The notes under the pieces: model-generated
The model's input: the letters and a program-made list of their open reading frames with translations, nothing else
Databases searched by the model: none
Told to the model about the DNA's origin: nothing
In this document: in pieces, positions 1 to 10,240 of the stretch
Layout of the letters: each line of letters opens with the position of its first letter
Position numbering within the stretch: the stretch's first letter is position 1
Program-made: the position numbers and the translations under genes
Source: an uncultured Clostridia bacterium
GTDB lineage: Bacteria; Bacillota; Clostridia; Christensenellales; CAG-917
Assembly (NCBI GenBank): GCA_947624885.1
Contig: CANQMD010000004.1
Span: 1 to 42,049, forward strand
DNA length: 42,049 nucleotides
Direction of reading: 5' to 3'

Positions 1-514
1 GCAGGCGCAAAGTGTTTGTGACGTACGGCCTTGATTTTCCTATGCGCTGCGCCACTTCCTCTTGGGTGAGCGCGTGGTTTTCCATAAGTTCGCGCATGCC
101 TTCCGCCGCCTCGATCGCGTTGAGGTCCTCCCTATGCAGGTTTTCGATCAGCGATATCTCCTGAATTTGTTGCGGCGTGAGTTCTCTGACGATGGCGGGC
201 ACGGATTTCAATCCCGCAAGCAGGCTTGCTCTGAAGCGGCGCTCGCCGGCGATGATCAAATATCTTCCGCCCTCCGTCTTGACCAGCAACAGCGGTTGCA
301 GCACGCCGTAGGTGGCGATCGAGTTCGCCATCTCTTTCAGGCTGTCCTCGTTAAACGTTTTGCGAGGCTGATTGGGGTTGCGATCTATCAAAGACACATC
401 TATTTCCTGCGTGGGAAATTCCTCCGCCGAGATCCCGACGGACACATTTGTACGGTTGTCGTTGAACAGCGCGTTCAAACCTCTTGCGCCCAGACCTCCC
501 TTGATGTTTGCCAT
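1..514 (-). CDS. parB: ParB/Spo0J chromosome-partition protein, N-terminal part (cut by window edge)
   Basis: Sequence-specific CTP-dependent clamp that loads at parS sites and spreads; partner of ParA in origin segregation. The 171 visible codons begin MANIKGGLGARGLNALF, the usual ParB opening with its ParA-stimulating basic patch. The CTP/ParB box GERRFRA is at about residues 90-96, and a parS-reading helix-turn-helix starts at about 149 (LTQEEVAQRIGKS). The rest of the HTH and the dimerisation domain lie beyond base 1. The start at 514 is set by AGGAGG seven bases upstream; a second ATG six bases upstream is too close to that site. It follows parA by 61 bp and is probably co-transcribed with it. 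A TATAAT-like hexamer at 559-564 (minus) could add an internal promoter. Four parS-like sites lie 3.5-4.3 kb away, on the far side of rsmG and the nucleosidase gene. Identity is secure. Confidence 0.96.
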   Translation of the reverse strand, partial: MANIKGGLGARGLNALFNDNRTNVSVGISAEEFPTQEIDVSLIDRNPNQPRKTFNEDSLKEMANSIATYGVLQPLLLVKTEGGRYLIIAGERRFRASLLAGLKSVPAIVRELTPQQIQEISLIENLHREDLNAIEAAEGMRELMENHALTQEEVAQRIGKSRPYVTNTLRL

Positions 515-575
515 ATACATTCCTCCTAAATTTTCAAAAACCCTTTACTTTATTTCCTATTATATTGCGCGTCGC

Positions 576-1343
576 TCATTCCAATCTCGACAAAAATTCC
601 TCGGCGAGTTTGTCATATGCGAGCGTACCCGCGCAGCGCTTGTCGTACAGCGCGGCAGGTTTGCCGTAGCTTGGAGCCTCCGCCAGGCGGATATTGCGCG
701 GGATCTTCGCCTCGAACACCCTATCCCCAAAAAACTTTTCGATCTCGTCCAGCACGCCCCGCGACAGTTTTGATCTGCCGTCGTACATTGTCAGCACCAC
801 GCCCGTCACGTCGATGGACGGGTTGAGGTGTTTTTTGACCAGTTTGACGGTGTTCATCATCTGACTCAACCCCTCAAGCGCAAAAAATTCGCACTGAATG
901 GGGATCACCACGCCGTCGGACGCAGTGAGCGCGTTGACTGTGAGCAGCCCAAGCGACGGAGGGCAGTCCACAAACACAAAGTCGAATTTGTCAACGACGG
1001 GCGCAAGTTTTTCCTGTAGCACGCGCTCTCTGCCTATCACGATCTGGCTCAATTCCAACTCCGCTCCCGCGAGGTCGCTTGACGACGGAAGCAAGCACAG
1101 TCCCGTTGGCTCCAACTCGACGATCGCGTCCTCCGCGGATATCTCGTCGCACATCACGCCGTACACCGACGCTTTCAGATTTTTGTCAAATATGCCCAGT
1201 GCGCTTGAGGCGTTGCTTTGAGGGTCAAAGTCCACCACCAACACCTTTTTGCCTTTGAGGGCGAGCGCCGCCGCGAGGTTGACGCACGTTGTGGTTTTGC
1301 CCACCCCGCCCTTCTGATTTGAGAAAGAAATTATTTTTGCCAT
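576..1343 (-). CDS. parA: ParA/Soj chromosome-partition ATPase
   Basis: Walker-type ATPase that works with ParB on origin segregation and, in Bacillota, also tunes DnaA activity. It has 255 residues, the normal length for Soj. The deviant Walker A motif KGGVGKTT is at residues 11-18 with the signature lysine K11, the DFDPQSN switch is at 38-44, and a Walker B-like segment FVFVDCPPS lies mid-protein. The start is fixed by the conserved MAKIISFSNQKGG opening. No Shine-Dalgarno sequence is visible: the -10 hexamer of the best promoter lies only six bases before the ATG, so the message may be leaderless (see promoter and finding). rsmG lies 130 bp upstream beyond a terminator-like hairpin, and parB is 61 bp downstream. 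Confidence 0.97.
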   Translation of the reverse strand: MAKIISFSNQKGGVGKTTTCVNLAAALALKGKKVLVVDFDPQSNASSALGIFDKNLKASVYGVMCDEISAEDAIVELEPTGLCLLPSSSDLAGAELELSQIVIGRERVLQEKLAPVVDKFDFVFVDCPPSLGLLTVNALTASDGVVIPIQCEFFALEGLSQMMNTVKLVKKHLNPSIDVTGVVLTMYDGRSKLSRGVLDEIEKFFGDRVFEAKIPRNIRLAEAPSYGKPAALYDKRCAGTLAYDKLAEEFLSRLE

Positions 1344-1349
1344 ACTTTG

Positions 1350-1378
1350 AGTTTAACACAATCCCGCCGAATTATCAA
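1350..1378 (-). promoter_or_regulatory. Putative parA promoter, -10 only 6 bases from the ATG
   Basis: Read on the minus strand: TTGATA (1378-1373), a 17-base spacer, then TAAACT (1355-1350). The ATG of parA begins at 1343, so transcription would start at or within a base or two of the start codon. There is no purine-rich ribosome site in the remaining bases. Inferred from consensus only. Confidence 0.5.
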
Positions 1379-1419
1379 CAATGTTCAACACAATGTTTCA
1401 CAGGAATTTTCTCTGACCC

Positions 1420-1449
1420 AAAACGCGCGTATCAACGCGTCCGCGTTTT
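1420..1449 (-). terminator. Hairpin downstream of rsmG
   Basis: On the minus strand AAAACGCG (1449-1442 complement) pairs with CGCGTTTT (1427-1420 complement), an eight-base perfect stem whose T run ends the structure. It lies 25-54 bases past the rsmG stop and separates rsmG from parA. Confidence 0.55.
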
Positions 1450-1473
1450 TATGCGCTGACCCTCTCACACTCG

Positions 1474-2169
1474 TCACAGCGGCGATTTTTTGATGATCCC
1501 GTAGCGGCGGGGATAGATTTTTGGCGTGGGCGCGGTCTTTTCAAACAAAAGCAGGGCGCGGCGGTTGTCCTCCAAAAGCAGGGATACTTTGTCTTTAAGG
1601 CGCATATTCAGCTTTGCCAGCGCGGTTTTGACGTTTTCAAGTTCGCTCTCGTCCGACTTGTACGCGATGAACACCCCTCCCGTTTTGAGCATGGGAGCGC
1701 TCAGTTCCAACAATATATTCAGCGACGCGACCGCTCTTGCGGTGACAACGTCAAACTTTTCAAACATAGCGGTCTGCTCTTCCGCCCTGCCGCACACCGC
1801 CCGCAGGTTGTCAAGACGGAGTTCTTTGGCAGCCTCGGCGATGAAGTTCGCCTTTTTGGAGGTTGCGTCCAGCGCCGTCACTTCAACGTTTGGCAGCGCG
1901 ACCGCAAGCGGAACGCTCGGAAACCCCGCTCCCGCCCCGATATCCAGCAATTTTGCGCCTTTGGGCACAAATTTTGCCGCGGTAAGCGAGTCTACGATAT
2001 GTTTGATCGCAAAGTCCTTCTCGTCCTTTATAGCGGTCAGGTTGAAGCGCTCGTTCGCCTTGGCGACAAGTTCAAAAAACCTTATCAATTTGTCGATCTG
2101 TTCCTTTTCAAGCGGAGCGCCCAGCCTGTTTGCTCCCTCCGAAACAAGTCTTACATTTTGCTCGTCCAT
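1474..2169 (-). CDS. rsmG: 16S rRNA (guanine-527 N7)-methyltransferase RsmG (GidB)
   Basis: Methylates N7 of G527 in 16S rRNA using S-adenosylmethionine. It has 231 residues, about the family length. The SAM-binding glycine loop LLDIGAGAGFPS is at residues 74-85, followed by the acidic-strand region VEVTALDATSKKANFI (about 95-110) typical of RsmG. rsmG upstream of parA-parB at the origin is a standard Bacillota arrangement. The N terminus aligns in length with B. subtilis RsmG from the first ATG, so that start is kept. It has no convincing ribosome site: the -10 hexamer ends six bases before the ATG, as for parA, suggesting a leaderless transcript. The C-terminal tail is basic (PRRYGIIKKSPL). 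Confidence 0.96.
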   Translation of the reverse strand: MDEQNVRLVSEGANRLGAPLEKEQIDKLIRFFELVAKANERFNLTAIKDEKDFAIKHIVDSLTAAKFVPKGAKLLDIGAGAGFPSVPLAVALPNVEVTALDATSKKANFIAEAAKELRLDNLRAVCGRAEEQTAMFEKFDVVTARAVASLNILLELSAPMLKTGGVFIAYKSDESELENVKTALAKLNMRLKDKVSLLLEDNRRALLLFEKTAPTPKIYPRRYGIIKKSPL

Positions 2170-2175
2170 GCCTTG

Positions 2176-2204
2176 ATTTTAGCACCTAATACCCGACTTG
2201 ACAA
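2176..2204 (-). promoter_or_regulatory. Putative rsmG promoter, leaderless geometry
   Basis: On the minus strand TTGTCA (2204-2199), exactly 17 bases, TAAAAT (2181-2176), then six bases to the ATG at 2169. The two hexamers and spacer are close to the sigma-A consensus, yet they leave no room for a 5' untranslated region. Confidence 0.6.
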
Positions 2205-2248
2205 TCGTTTTTATCTCTCAAAACCTTTGCAAACTCTTTTCAAACGTA

Positions 2249-2277
2249 TTGAGATTTTTTTGCGATCGTGCTATTAT
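2249..2277 (+). promoter_or_regulatory. Sigma-A-type promoter for the nucleosidase gene
   Basis: TTGAGA (2249-2254), 17-base spacer, TATTAT (2272-2277), 18 bases before the ATG at 2296. It is back-to-back with the rsmG promoter, forming a divergent pair within 75 bases. Confidence 0.65.
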
Positions 2278-2295
2278 ATTGTGCGGAGGCGAAAC

Positions 2296-3018
2296 ATGAG
2301 AATAGCTATTGTGACTGCGATGGCGGAGGAAACATTCCCCATCCTGAACAAACTCGGCAACATTGTCGCGCAAAGCACCATATCGGGCGTGCGCGTATGC
2401 AAGGCGCAAGTGGGGGCGCACACGGTATATCTCGCGACGGGCGGCGTAGGCGAGATACGTTCGGCAATGATGATGCAGATGCTCAAAGATCTGTTCGATG
2501 TGGACGTAGCGCTCAATTTTGGCTTTGTTGGCGCGCTCGATCCCACCCTCAAGCAGGGCGATCTTCTGCTTGCAGGCAGAGTTTGCCACTATCAATTTGA
2601 CTCTTCCGCGATAGACGGCACCGTTCCCGGGCAGTACGACGGCAAGGACGACCGCTATTTCTATCTTGACGGCGCGCTCATCGACCGCGTTCTTCTCGCA
2701 ACGCGCATGCCGCTCAAGCAAGTCACTGTTGCCAGCGGCGACGTTTTCGTCGCAAATTCGGCGATGAAGACCCGCTTGCGCGACGAGTTTGGCTGCGACA
2801 TCTGCGAAATGGAACTTGCCGCTCTCGCGCTTGTATGCGAGCGCAACCGCATCCCATTGCTCAGCCTCAAAGTGGTGTCCGACAGCGCGGACGAATCTTC
2901 CCCCCTCAGTTTCCCGGAGGTAGTTCGCCGCTCCATGACCAAGTACGAACAGCTTTTGCCGGCCATCATTGCCGCCGTCACAGGCGAAGCGTCGCCCCTT
3001 CCACCCATCAAAAAGTGA
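2296..3018 (+). CDS. mtnN: 5'-methylthioadenosine / S-adenosylhomocysteine nucleosidase-like protein
   Basis: PNP/UDP-phosphorylase-fold nucleosidase that removes adenine from methylthioadenosine and S-adenosylhomocysteine, recycling the by-products of SAM-dependent reactions in the cytosol. The 240 residues keep the residues expected for MTAN: E12 near the N terminus (MAEE), the ASGDVF segment at about 147-152, the EME ribose-binding motif at 171-173 and the SDSAD motif with the catalytic aspartate at about 196-199. The start is the ATG at 2296 with GGAGG at 2285-2289; upstream in-frame starts lie before the promoter. The sequence between residues 80 and 125 is less typical, so another phosphorylase-family nucleosidase specificity is possible. 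Its place between rsmG and the origin is unusual. Confidence 0.82.
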   Translation: MRIAIVTAMAEETFPILNKLGNIVAQSTISGVRVCKAQVGAHTVYLATGGVGEIRSAMMMQMLKDLFDVDVALNFGFVGALDPTLKQGDLLLAGRVCHYQFDSSAIDGTVPGQYDGKDDRYFYLDGALIDRVLLATRMPLKQVTVASGDVFVANSAMKTRLRDEFGCDICEMELAALALVCERNRIPLLSLKVVSDSADESSPLSFPEVVRRSMTKYEQLLPAIIAAVTGEASPLPPIKK

Positions 3019-3109
3019 CTCTTCCCTCCCACATAGGAGCGCCCATTGAAGTTATAAATATACAGCCAACAGGCGACCCAAAAGTCCCATTTCCCAAATA
3101 GGATACAAC

Positions 3110-3154
3110 ATCAAAGGGCACACGGCATAAACACCGCGTCGCCCTTTTGATTTT
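3110..3154 (+). terminator. Terminator after the nucleosidase gene
   Basis: ATCAAAGGGC (from 3110) pairs with GCCCTTTTGAT (3141-3151) across a 21-base loop that can itself form a short ACG/CGT stem, and is followed by TTTT. It ends the plus-strand unit before the origin region. Confidence 0.65.
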
Positions 3155-3184
3155 CCTATTGTCAGCCTAAACGCCTATTATCGC

Positions 3185-3243
3185 AATTATCATGATCCTA
3201 GCCGCCAATATCTGTTCTTTATTAGTGGCGATTTATGATAATT
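3185..3243. repeat. Imperfect inverted repeat (cruciform-prone)
   Basis: AATTATCAT (3185-3193) is the reverse complement of ATGATAATT (3235-3243), with a second inner arm pair CGCCA (3203-3207) and TGGCG (3226-3230). It stands at the left border of the DnaA-box cluster. Confidence 0.5.
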
Positions 3244-3256
3244 AACAATTGAACTA

Positions 3257-3661
3257 TTGTCCACCATTCCGCATTTTGCCATATTTTCTCTTTTCCCAAA
3301 TAACTGCATTTTCTCGCCCATAAAAATTTTTCATTACTCATAAGTTTGTTTTCCACAAAAATCTCGGAGCCTATTGACGTTTCTCCTCTCAATGCTTTTT
3401 GTTTCCCACAAAAGATATCTGTAATCGCTGAAGGTTTATTCTTTCTCAAAGTTCTCTTTTGTCCGACAAAACATCTCAGTATTTATTGATATTTCCATTC
3501 TTTCTATGTTCTCTTTTATCCACAAAATCCCTGTATTTATTGATATGTTCCCTCATTCGATCAAAATTTATATTTTTTATTCAACAAAATTTATAGAATT
3601 GATTTCTGAAAAACACGCACATTTTCTGTCTGTTGACCGAACAAAGTATTTGCTATCCACA
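3257..3661 (+). promoter_or_regulatory. Cluster of DnaA boxes, all in one orientation
   Basis: One exact consensus box TTATCCACA is at 3516-3524. One-mismatch boxes are TTTTCCACA (3349-3357) and CTATCCACA (3653-3661). Two-mismatch sites are TTTCCCACA (3402-3410) and TTGTCCACC (3257-3265). All read on the plus strand. Co-oriented clusters of TTATCCACA-like nonamers in an AT-rich intergenic region are the standard mark of a bacterial oriC. Confidence 0.72.
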
Positions 3662-3745
3662 CGTTTTCACGATATGCCCATTTCCACCCACCACATTTTT
3701 CAGACAAAACTCCCGAAAGTCCGTATCCGAAACCTCTTACACGCT

Positions 3746-3909
3746 TTGCTCACATATCGGAAACCCTCTGCTTGTTTTGCCACCACATCCGAAACCCTTT
3801 GCAAGTTTATCACCAGATCGTAAGCTTCTTGCAAGTTTATCACCGTAGAGGAACTCATTGCGCGTTTTGTCACCACATAAAAAGCCCCCTCGTGCAAGTT
3901 TTGTCACCA
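3746..3909 (+). repeat. Degenerate ~30-bp iteron array, six units
   Basis: Nine-base cores start at 3746 (TTGCTCACA), 3777 (TTGCCACCA), 3807 (TTATCACCA), 3837 (TTATCACCG), 3867 (TTGTCACCA) and 3901 (TTGTCACCA), with spacings 31, 30, 30, 30 and 34. Several units also share GCAAG before the core, and the first ones share GAAACCC after it. The core differs from a DnaA box by only two neighbouring bases. The array lies 85 bp beyond the last DnaA box. Confidence 0.75.
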
Positions 3910-4064
3910 AGTCAAAACCCCTTTTAGTTTTGGCGCCGCATCTTATACGCTTTTTCAGGTTTTGTGGCTGTAAATCTTGCCACCTATATTTCACTCAAAC
4001 ATTTGTATTTTCCGCGCCCGCTTCTTCGTGGTGTCGTTTCATATTTACAACAGTCATCACCCCG

Positions 4065-4080
4065 TGTTTCACGTGTAACA
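4065..4080. promoter_or_regulatory. parS-like site 1
   Basis: TGTTTCACGTGTAACA matches the B. subtilis parS consensus TGTTTCACGTGAAACA at 15 of 16 bases. The cognate parB is at the left end of the window. Confidence 0.85.
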
Positions 4081-4238
4081 ATTTTACACAATTATCTCCT
4101 GCCGATAAAATTCTGGTATTCAAAAAACAGTCGATCGTTGTTTTTTTGTGCGTACCACCATTAAAATTTAACATCGCAAAATTTCTGTAAATTAAAATTC
4201 ACCACCGCACTTAAATTTTCTAGAATTAAAAAAATACA

Positions 4239-4254
4239 CGTTTCACGTGAAACC
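4239..4254. promoter_or_regulatory. parS-like site 2
   Basis: CGTTTCACGTGAAACC contains the perfect 14-base palindrome GTTTCACGTGAAAC; only the two outermost bases differ from consensus. Confidence 0.88.
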
Positions 4255-4354
4255 CTGGGACGGTTTTACTCCCAAATATCTGTCGATTTCGCCTCGGCGA
4301 TCTCTTTTGTTTAACCATCATCATTTAACAGCATTCGTTATGTTTTATTGTGTT

Positions 4355-4452
4355 CACAAACCTCGCGCAAACGGGCAATTTGTCGCCGTCCTCAAAATCA
4401 TGTTGCCACACGCCAACATGCACAAACCTCGCGCAAACGGGCAATTTGTCGC
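4355..4452 (+). repeat. 32-bp exact direct repeat with a hairpin between copies
   Basis: Copies at 4355-4386 and 4421-4452 are identical over 32 bases (beginning CACAAACCTCGCGCAAACGG). Between them CATGTTG (4399-4405) and CAACATG (4414-4420) form a perfect seven-base stem with an eight-base loop. It lies between parS-like sites 2 and 3. Confidence 0.85.
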
Positions 4453-4806
4453 GCCGACTTAATTGTGGTTGGTCAAGTTTGTACTGCGCGGCGTTTTGTC
4501 TGCTGCTCAGATCTGTATATCCTTTATCGAGTCTACTTCTGCGACTTGCTTCGGTGCGCACACCTTGCCTCGCGGTTATTTTTTGTTGTCAGCACTCTGA
4601 AAAACGGCTAGATACGACCAGATGTGTTACGTTGTCCCGTCAAACACTACGAAAAATAGCGCCGTGCGGTTGTTTACTATGTGCACAAAACACAGCAAAA
4701 GTCGTGCCGTACATCCAAGAGGGAGTATAAAACGCCATAAGTGTACGTCACTCAGAGCATGCCCACTGTTCCTTGGATAAATAGTTTACTATGTTAATGA
4801 AAATAC

Positions 4807-4856
4807 AAGTTCCACGTGAAACATCTCGCCTCCCCTCGCAGTTTCACGTGGAACTT
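4807..4856. promoter_or_regulatory. Inverted pair of parS-like sites (3 and 4)
   Basis: AGTTCCACGTGAAACA (4808-4823, 14/16 to consensus) and AGTTTCACGTGGAACT (4840-4855, 13/16) are placed so that 4807-4822 is the exact reverse complement of 4841-4856. The result is a 16-base inverted repeat with an 18-base centre. Each half carries the CACGTG core. Confidence 0.75.
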
Positions 4857-4871
4857 AAAGCCTTTAAAACC

Positions 4872-4893
4872 CCACTAAACAGTGGCTTTTTTT
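4872..4893 (+). terminator. Small terminator-like hairpin right of the parS pair
   Basis: CCACT (4872-4876) and AGTGG (4881-4885) form a five-base stem, loop AAAC, followed by CTTTTTTT. No gene is evident upstream, so it may end an unrecognised short transcript or be a chance structure. Confidence 0.4.
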
Positions 4894-5187
4894 AATGGTT
4901 GGGATTTCTTTGCGTCCTTTCACCCAAATTTTTATAGAGGTCTTTGACCCAAATTTTTCAACCATCAAAATTCTATCGTATGTTTCGCAAAATGTCAAGA
5001 ATTTTTTATTGTTTCACACTGCAAAAATTCTATCTTTTTTAAAGCAAAGTTCATCGCTTAAGATTGCGCCTGCCTAGTGATCGTCTTTTTGGTGCTGGTG
5101 ACTATTATTTTGGTTGATATTGCGTATATTTTGCCGCCTATGACATCATATTTCCTCATATTTGTTGCCCGTGCCCGCATATTCGCC

Positions 5188-5266
5188 TGTATATACGCAT
5201 GCATTTCCGCATATACGCATGCATTTCCGCATATACGCATGCATACCCGCATATACGCGTGTGCAT
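5188..5266 (+). repeat. 20-bp tandem repeat of alternating pyrimidine-purine DNA
   Basis: The unit atatacgcatgcatttccgc occurs at 5191-5210 and 5211-5230, then with changes at 5231-5250 and partly from 5251. Runs of strict alternation cover 5188-5204, 5208-5224, 5228-5246 and 5248-5266 (17-19 bases each), separated by one to three bases. Such sequence is prone to Z-DNA under negative supercoiling. It lies about 370 bp before the gyrB promoter. Confidence 0.85.
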
Positions 5267-5603
5267 TTATATATCGCTCCGGCCGACTTATTTCATATAT
5301 TCTCTCGTATTTGTTCCCATTTGAGTATTTCTACCTTCGTATCTATGCCGGAGTGCAGCCATTCTGTGCGGACTTTTATATGCGTATATGTGCATTCACT
5401 GTTTGCCGATGCTTGACTCGCCTAGTGATCTATCTTTCCGAGTGCCTCCTGTACTCATTGCTCGTAAACAGCTTTGATTTTTTTTCTACCGCGTTTATAT
5501 GCCGATATTGTCGCGCGTTTTAGACGTGTTTTGCGTGTTGATATTTTGCTCTCGCCTCGTTTATACGCCCGTTTTGCGCCATATTTGCGCCCGTCCCGCG
5601 CGT

Positions 5604-5623
5604 TGTGGACAAAATGTGCACAA
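5604..5623 (-). promoter_or_regulatory. DnaA-box-like site just upstream of the gyrB promoter
   Basis: TGTGGACAA (5604-5612) is the reverse complement of TTGTCCACA, one base from the DnaA consensus. The adjacent palindrome TTGTGCACAA lies at 5614-5623 on a shifted register (one flanking base differs) and contains another weak match. Their position 16-30 bases before the -35 would allow DnaA to influence gyrB. Confidence 0.45.
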
Positions 5624-5638
5624 AACGCCGCAAAACAG

Positions 5639-5667
5639 TTGCATTCACGTGCGCGATTTGCTATAAT
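5639..5667 (+). promoter_or_regulatory. gyrB promoter
   Basis: A perfect TATAAT (5662-5667) is preceded by a 17-base spacer and TTGCAT (5639-5644), a poor -35. A perfect -10 with a weak -35 is compatible with the supercoiling-sensitive gyrase promoters known in other bacteria, but that is inference. Confidence 0.65.
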
Positions 5668-5678
5668 TATTTTACTAA

Positions 5679-7640
<1,962 letters not shown>

Positions 7641-7650
7641 GAGGTGAACT

Positions 7651-10227
7651 ATGGCAAACATCAGAGATGACAAAAACAACGAATATATCCAACATATCGC
7701 CAACTCCACCGTCAAGGATGTGGAGATCAACGGCGAGTTGAAAAAGTCCTTCATCGCCTACGCGATGGCGGTCAACGTGTCCAGGGCGATCCCCGACGTG
7801 CGCGACGGCCTCAAGCCCGTGCACAGGCGCATATTGTACGCCATGAGCGAGTTGGGGCTGACCCCCGACAAGCCGTACCGCAAGTGCGCGATGGTGGTCG
7901 GCGAAGTGCTCGGCAAGTACCATCCGCACGGCGACAGTTCGGTGTATGACGCATTGGTCAGGCTTGCGCAGGACTTTTCCATTCGCTGTCCGCTGGTGGA
8001 CGGTCACGGAAACTTCGGCTCCGTAGACGGCGACCCCGCGGCGGCGTATCGTTACACCGAGGCAAGGCTGAGCAAGATCGCGCTTGAAATGACGCGCGAC
8101 ATCGACAAAAAAACCGTTGATTTTTATCCCAACTTTGACGACACGCGCGAGCAGCCGGAAGTGTTGCCGTCCAGATTCCCCAATCTGCTTGTAAACGGCT
8201 CAGACGGCATTGCCGTAGGCATGGCGACATCCATTCCGCCGCACAACCTTGGCGAGGTGATAGACGCGACTGTGGCGCTTCTGAACGATCCTGACATCAC
8301 CGTTGACGACCTCATCGGATACATTCCCGCGCCGGACTTCCCGACGGGAGCGCTGATTTTGGGCAGAAACAGCATAAAGCAGGCGTATCGCACGGGGCGC
8401 GGAGCGGCGATTTTGCGCGCGCGGGCGGAGATAGAGGAGATGCCCAACGGCAAAAGCCGCATCATCGTGACGGAGATCCCCTATCAGGTCAACAAGGCAA
8501 AACTCATTGAAAACATCGCGGATCAGGTCAAGGACAAGCGACTCGAGGGCATAAGCGACTTGCGCGAGGAAACCGACCGTCACGGCATGCGCATCGTCAT
8601 CGAACTCAAAAAGGACGCAAATCCGCAGGTGTTGCTCAACCAGCTTTACAAGCAGACCGCGATGCAAACCAGCTTCAGTATGATCATGCTTGCGCTTGTG
8701 GGCGGCGTGCCGCGCGTGCTCAACCTCAAGGAGATATTGGAGTGCTACGTCGCGCATCAAAAGGACGTCATTGTGCGCAGGACGCGTTTCGACCTCGAAA
8801 AGGCGCAGGAGCGGCAGCACATCTTGATGGGTTTGCACATCGCGCTTGAAAACATCGACGCGATCGTGGAGTTGCTCAAAAAATCCCGCGACCGTCAGGA
8901 CGCGATGAACAATCTCATGAGCGCCTACGGGCTGACCGACAGGCAGGCGGCGGCGATCCTCGACATGCGTCTGCAGCGCCTCACCGGATTGGAGGTGGAA
9001 AAGATCGAGCAGGAACTCGCCGAACTTGCCAAGCAGATCGAGTATTTCAATCTTGTGCTTTCAAGCGACGACGAGGTCAAGGCGATCATCATTCGCGAGA
9101 TCACCGAGATCAAGGCGCAGTACAACACGCCCAGGCTTTCCACGCTCACCTACGACTATGGCGACATCGACATCGAGGACCTCATCGAGCAGGAGGATGT
9201 GGTGATATCCATGACTCACGGCGGCTACATCAAGCGCCTCCCCGTCAGCGAGTACAGGGCGCAGCACCGCGGCGGCATGGGAGTCACGGGGCACAAGGCG
9301 AAGGACGAGGACTTTGTGGAAAACATCTTCACGTCCAACACTCACGAGAGGCTGATGTTCTTCACCTCGCTGGGCAAGGTATTCACGCTCAAGGCGTACG
9401 AGATCCCGGAGGCGACGCGCAATTCGCGAGGCAGGGCGGCGGTCAACATGCTGCAGCTTGAGCAGGGCGAAAAGATCAAAACCATCATACGCATGCCCGA
9501 TGAAAAGGAGGGCAAATATCTTGTGCTTGCCACCAAGGGCGGCCTCATCAAAAAGACCCCGCTTGTGGAGTACGAATCCATAAAGAAAAACGGCAAGATC
9601 GCCATCAAGTTCAACGAGGACGACGAGTTGCTCGACGCGATGATCGTCGACGAGGATTCCGAGATCCTCATCGCCAGCAGCGAGGGCAACGCGATCCATT
9701 TCCGCGCAAGCGCGATCAGACCGACGGGCAGGACGGCAATTGGAGTCAAGGCGATGAACTTGTCCGACGGCGCAACGCTTGTTGCGTGCACGGCGGTACA
9801 TGCGGGCGACGACATTCTCACCGTCACGGCAAACGGCTACGGCAAGCGCAGCGACATCGGCGAGTATCCTCTGCAAGGCAGAGCGGGCAAGGGCGTACGC
9901 GCAGGCGTATTCAACGACAAGACGGGCAAACTCATCGGGCTTGCGGTCATTCCCGCGGACACCGACGTGATGATGATCACCGACGCAGGCGTTATCATCC
10001 GCGTTGACGGCGGCGAGATCAGCAAGATAGGGCGCAACACGCAGGGCGTGCGCGTCATGAAGCTGAAGGACGACAAAATGACCGTCAAAGCCATCGCGCT
10101 TACTCCGCACGAGGACGAAACCGAGGGCGAGCAGGAACAACCTGCCGAAGAGGGCGAGGGCAGTCTGCCTTCATCCACCGACGATCAAACCGACGGCGAA
10201 CAGGGCGGCGCGGACGATCTCAACTGA
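7651..10227 (+). CDS. gyrA: DNA gyrase subunit A
   Basis: DNA-breaking and rejoining subunit of gyrase. It has 858 residues. The catalytic tyrosine is Y135 in [10 protein letters not shown]. The quinolone-resistance-determining region reads [10 protein letters not shown] (91-100) with serine S96 and acidic D100 at the positions equivalent to E. coli S83 and D87, so no classical resistance change is present. The C-terminal DNA-wrapping pinwheel contains a variant GyrA box, QHRGGMG, instead of QRRGGKG, followed by repeated blades. The tail after about residue 815 is acidic and rich in Glu, Asp and Gly, as in many gyrases. AGGTG precedes the ATG. A strong terminator follows. Confidence 0.99.
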   Translation: MANIRDDKNNEYIQHIANSTVKDVEINGELKKSFIAYAMAVNVSRAIPDVRDGLKPVHRRILYAMSELGLTPDKPYRKCAMVVGEVLGKYHPHGDSSVYDALVRLAQDFSIRCPLVDGHGNFGSVDGDPAAAYRYTEARLSKIALEMTRDIDKKTVDFYPNFDDTREQPEVLPSRFPNLLVNGSDGIAVGMATSIPPHNLGEVIDATVALLNDPDITVDDLIGYIPAPDFPTGALILGRNSIKQAYRTGRGAAILRARAEIEEMPNGKSRIIVTEIPYQVNKAKLIENIADQVKDKRLEGISDLREETDRHGMRIVIELKKDANPQVLLNQLYKQTAMQTSFSMIMLALVGGVPRVLNLKEILECYVAHQKDVIVRRTRFDLEKAQERQHILMGLHIALENIDAIVELLKKSRDRQDAMNNLMSAYGLTDRQAAAILDMRLQRLTGLEVEKIEQELAELAKQIEYFNLVLSSDDEVKAIIIREITEIKAQYNTPRLSTLTYDYGDIDIEDLIEQEDVVISMTHGGYIKRLPVSEYRAQHRGGMGVTGHKAKDEDFVENIFTSNTHERLMFFTSLGKVFTLKAYEIPEATRNSRGRAAVNMLQLEQGEKIKTIIRMPDEKEGKYLVLATKGGLIKKTPLVEYESIKKNGKIAIKFNEDDELLDAMIVDEDSEILIASSEGNAIHFRASAIRPTGRTAIGVKAMNLSDGATLVACTAVHAGDDILTVTANGYGKRSDIGEYPLQGRAGKGVRAGVFNDKTGKLIGLAVIPADTDVMMITDAGVIIRVDGGEISKIGRNTQGVRVMKLKDDKMTVKAIALTPHEDETEGEQEQPAEEGEGSLPSSTDDQTDGEQGGADDLN

Positions 10228-10240
10228 ATTTTGCAACAGG

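Noticed and set aside
1393-1408. TGTTTCAC half-palindrome upstream of parA resembling parS
   Set aside because: Only 11 of 16 bases match and the right half is lost; not enough to call a site.
7651-10227. Possible quinolone-resistance change in gyrA
   Set aside because: S96 and D100 are the sensitive-type residues, and no other classical substitution is visible.
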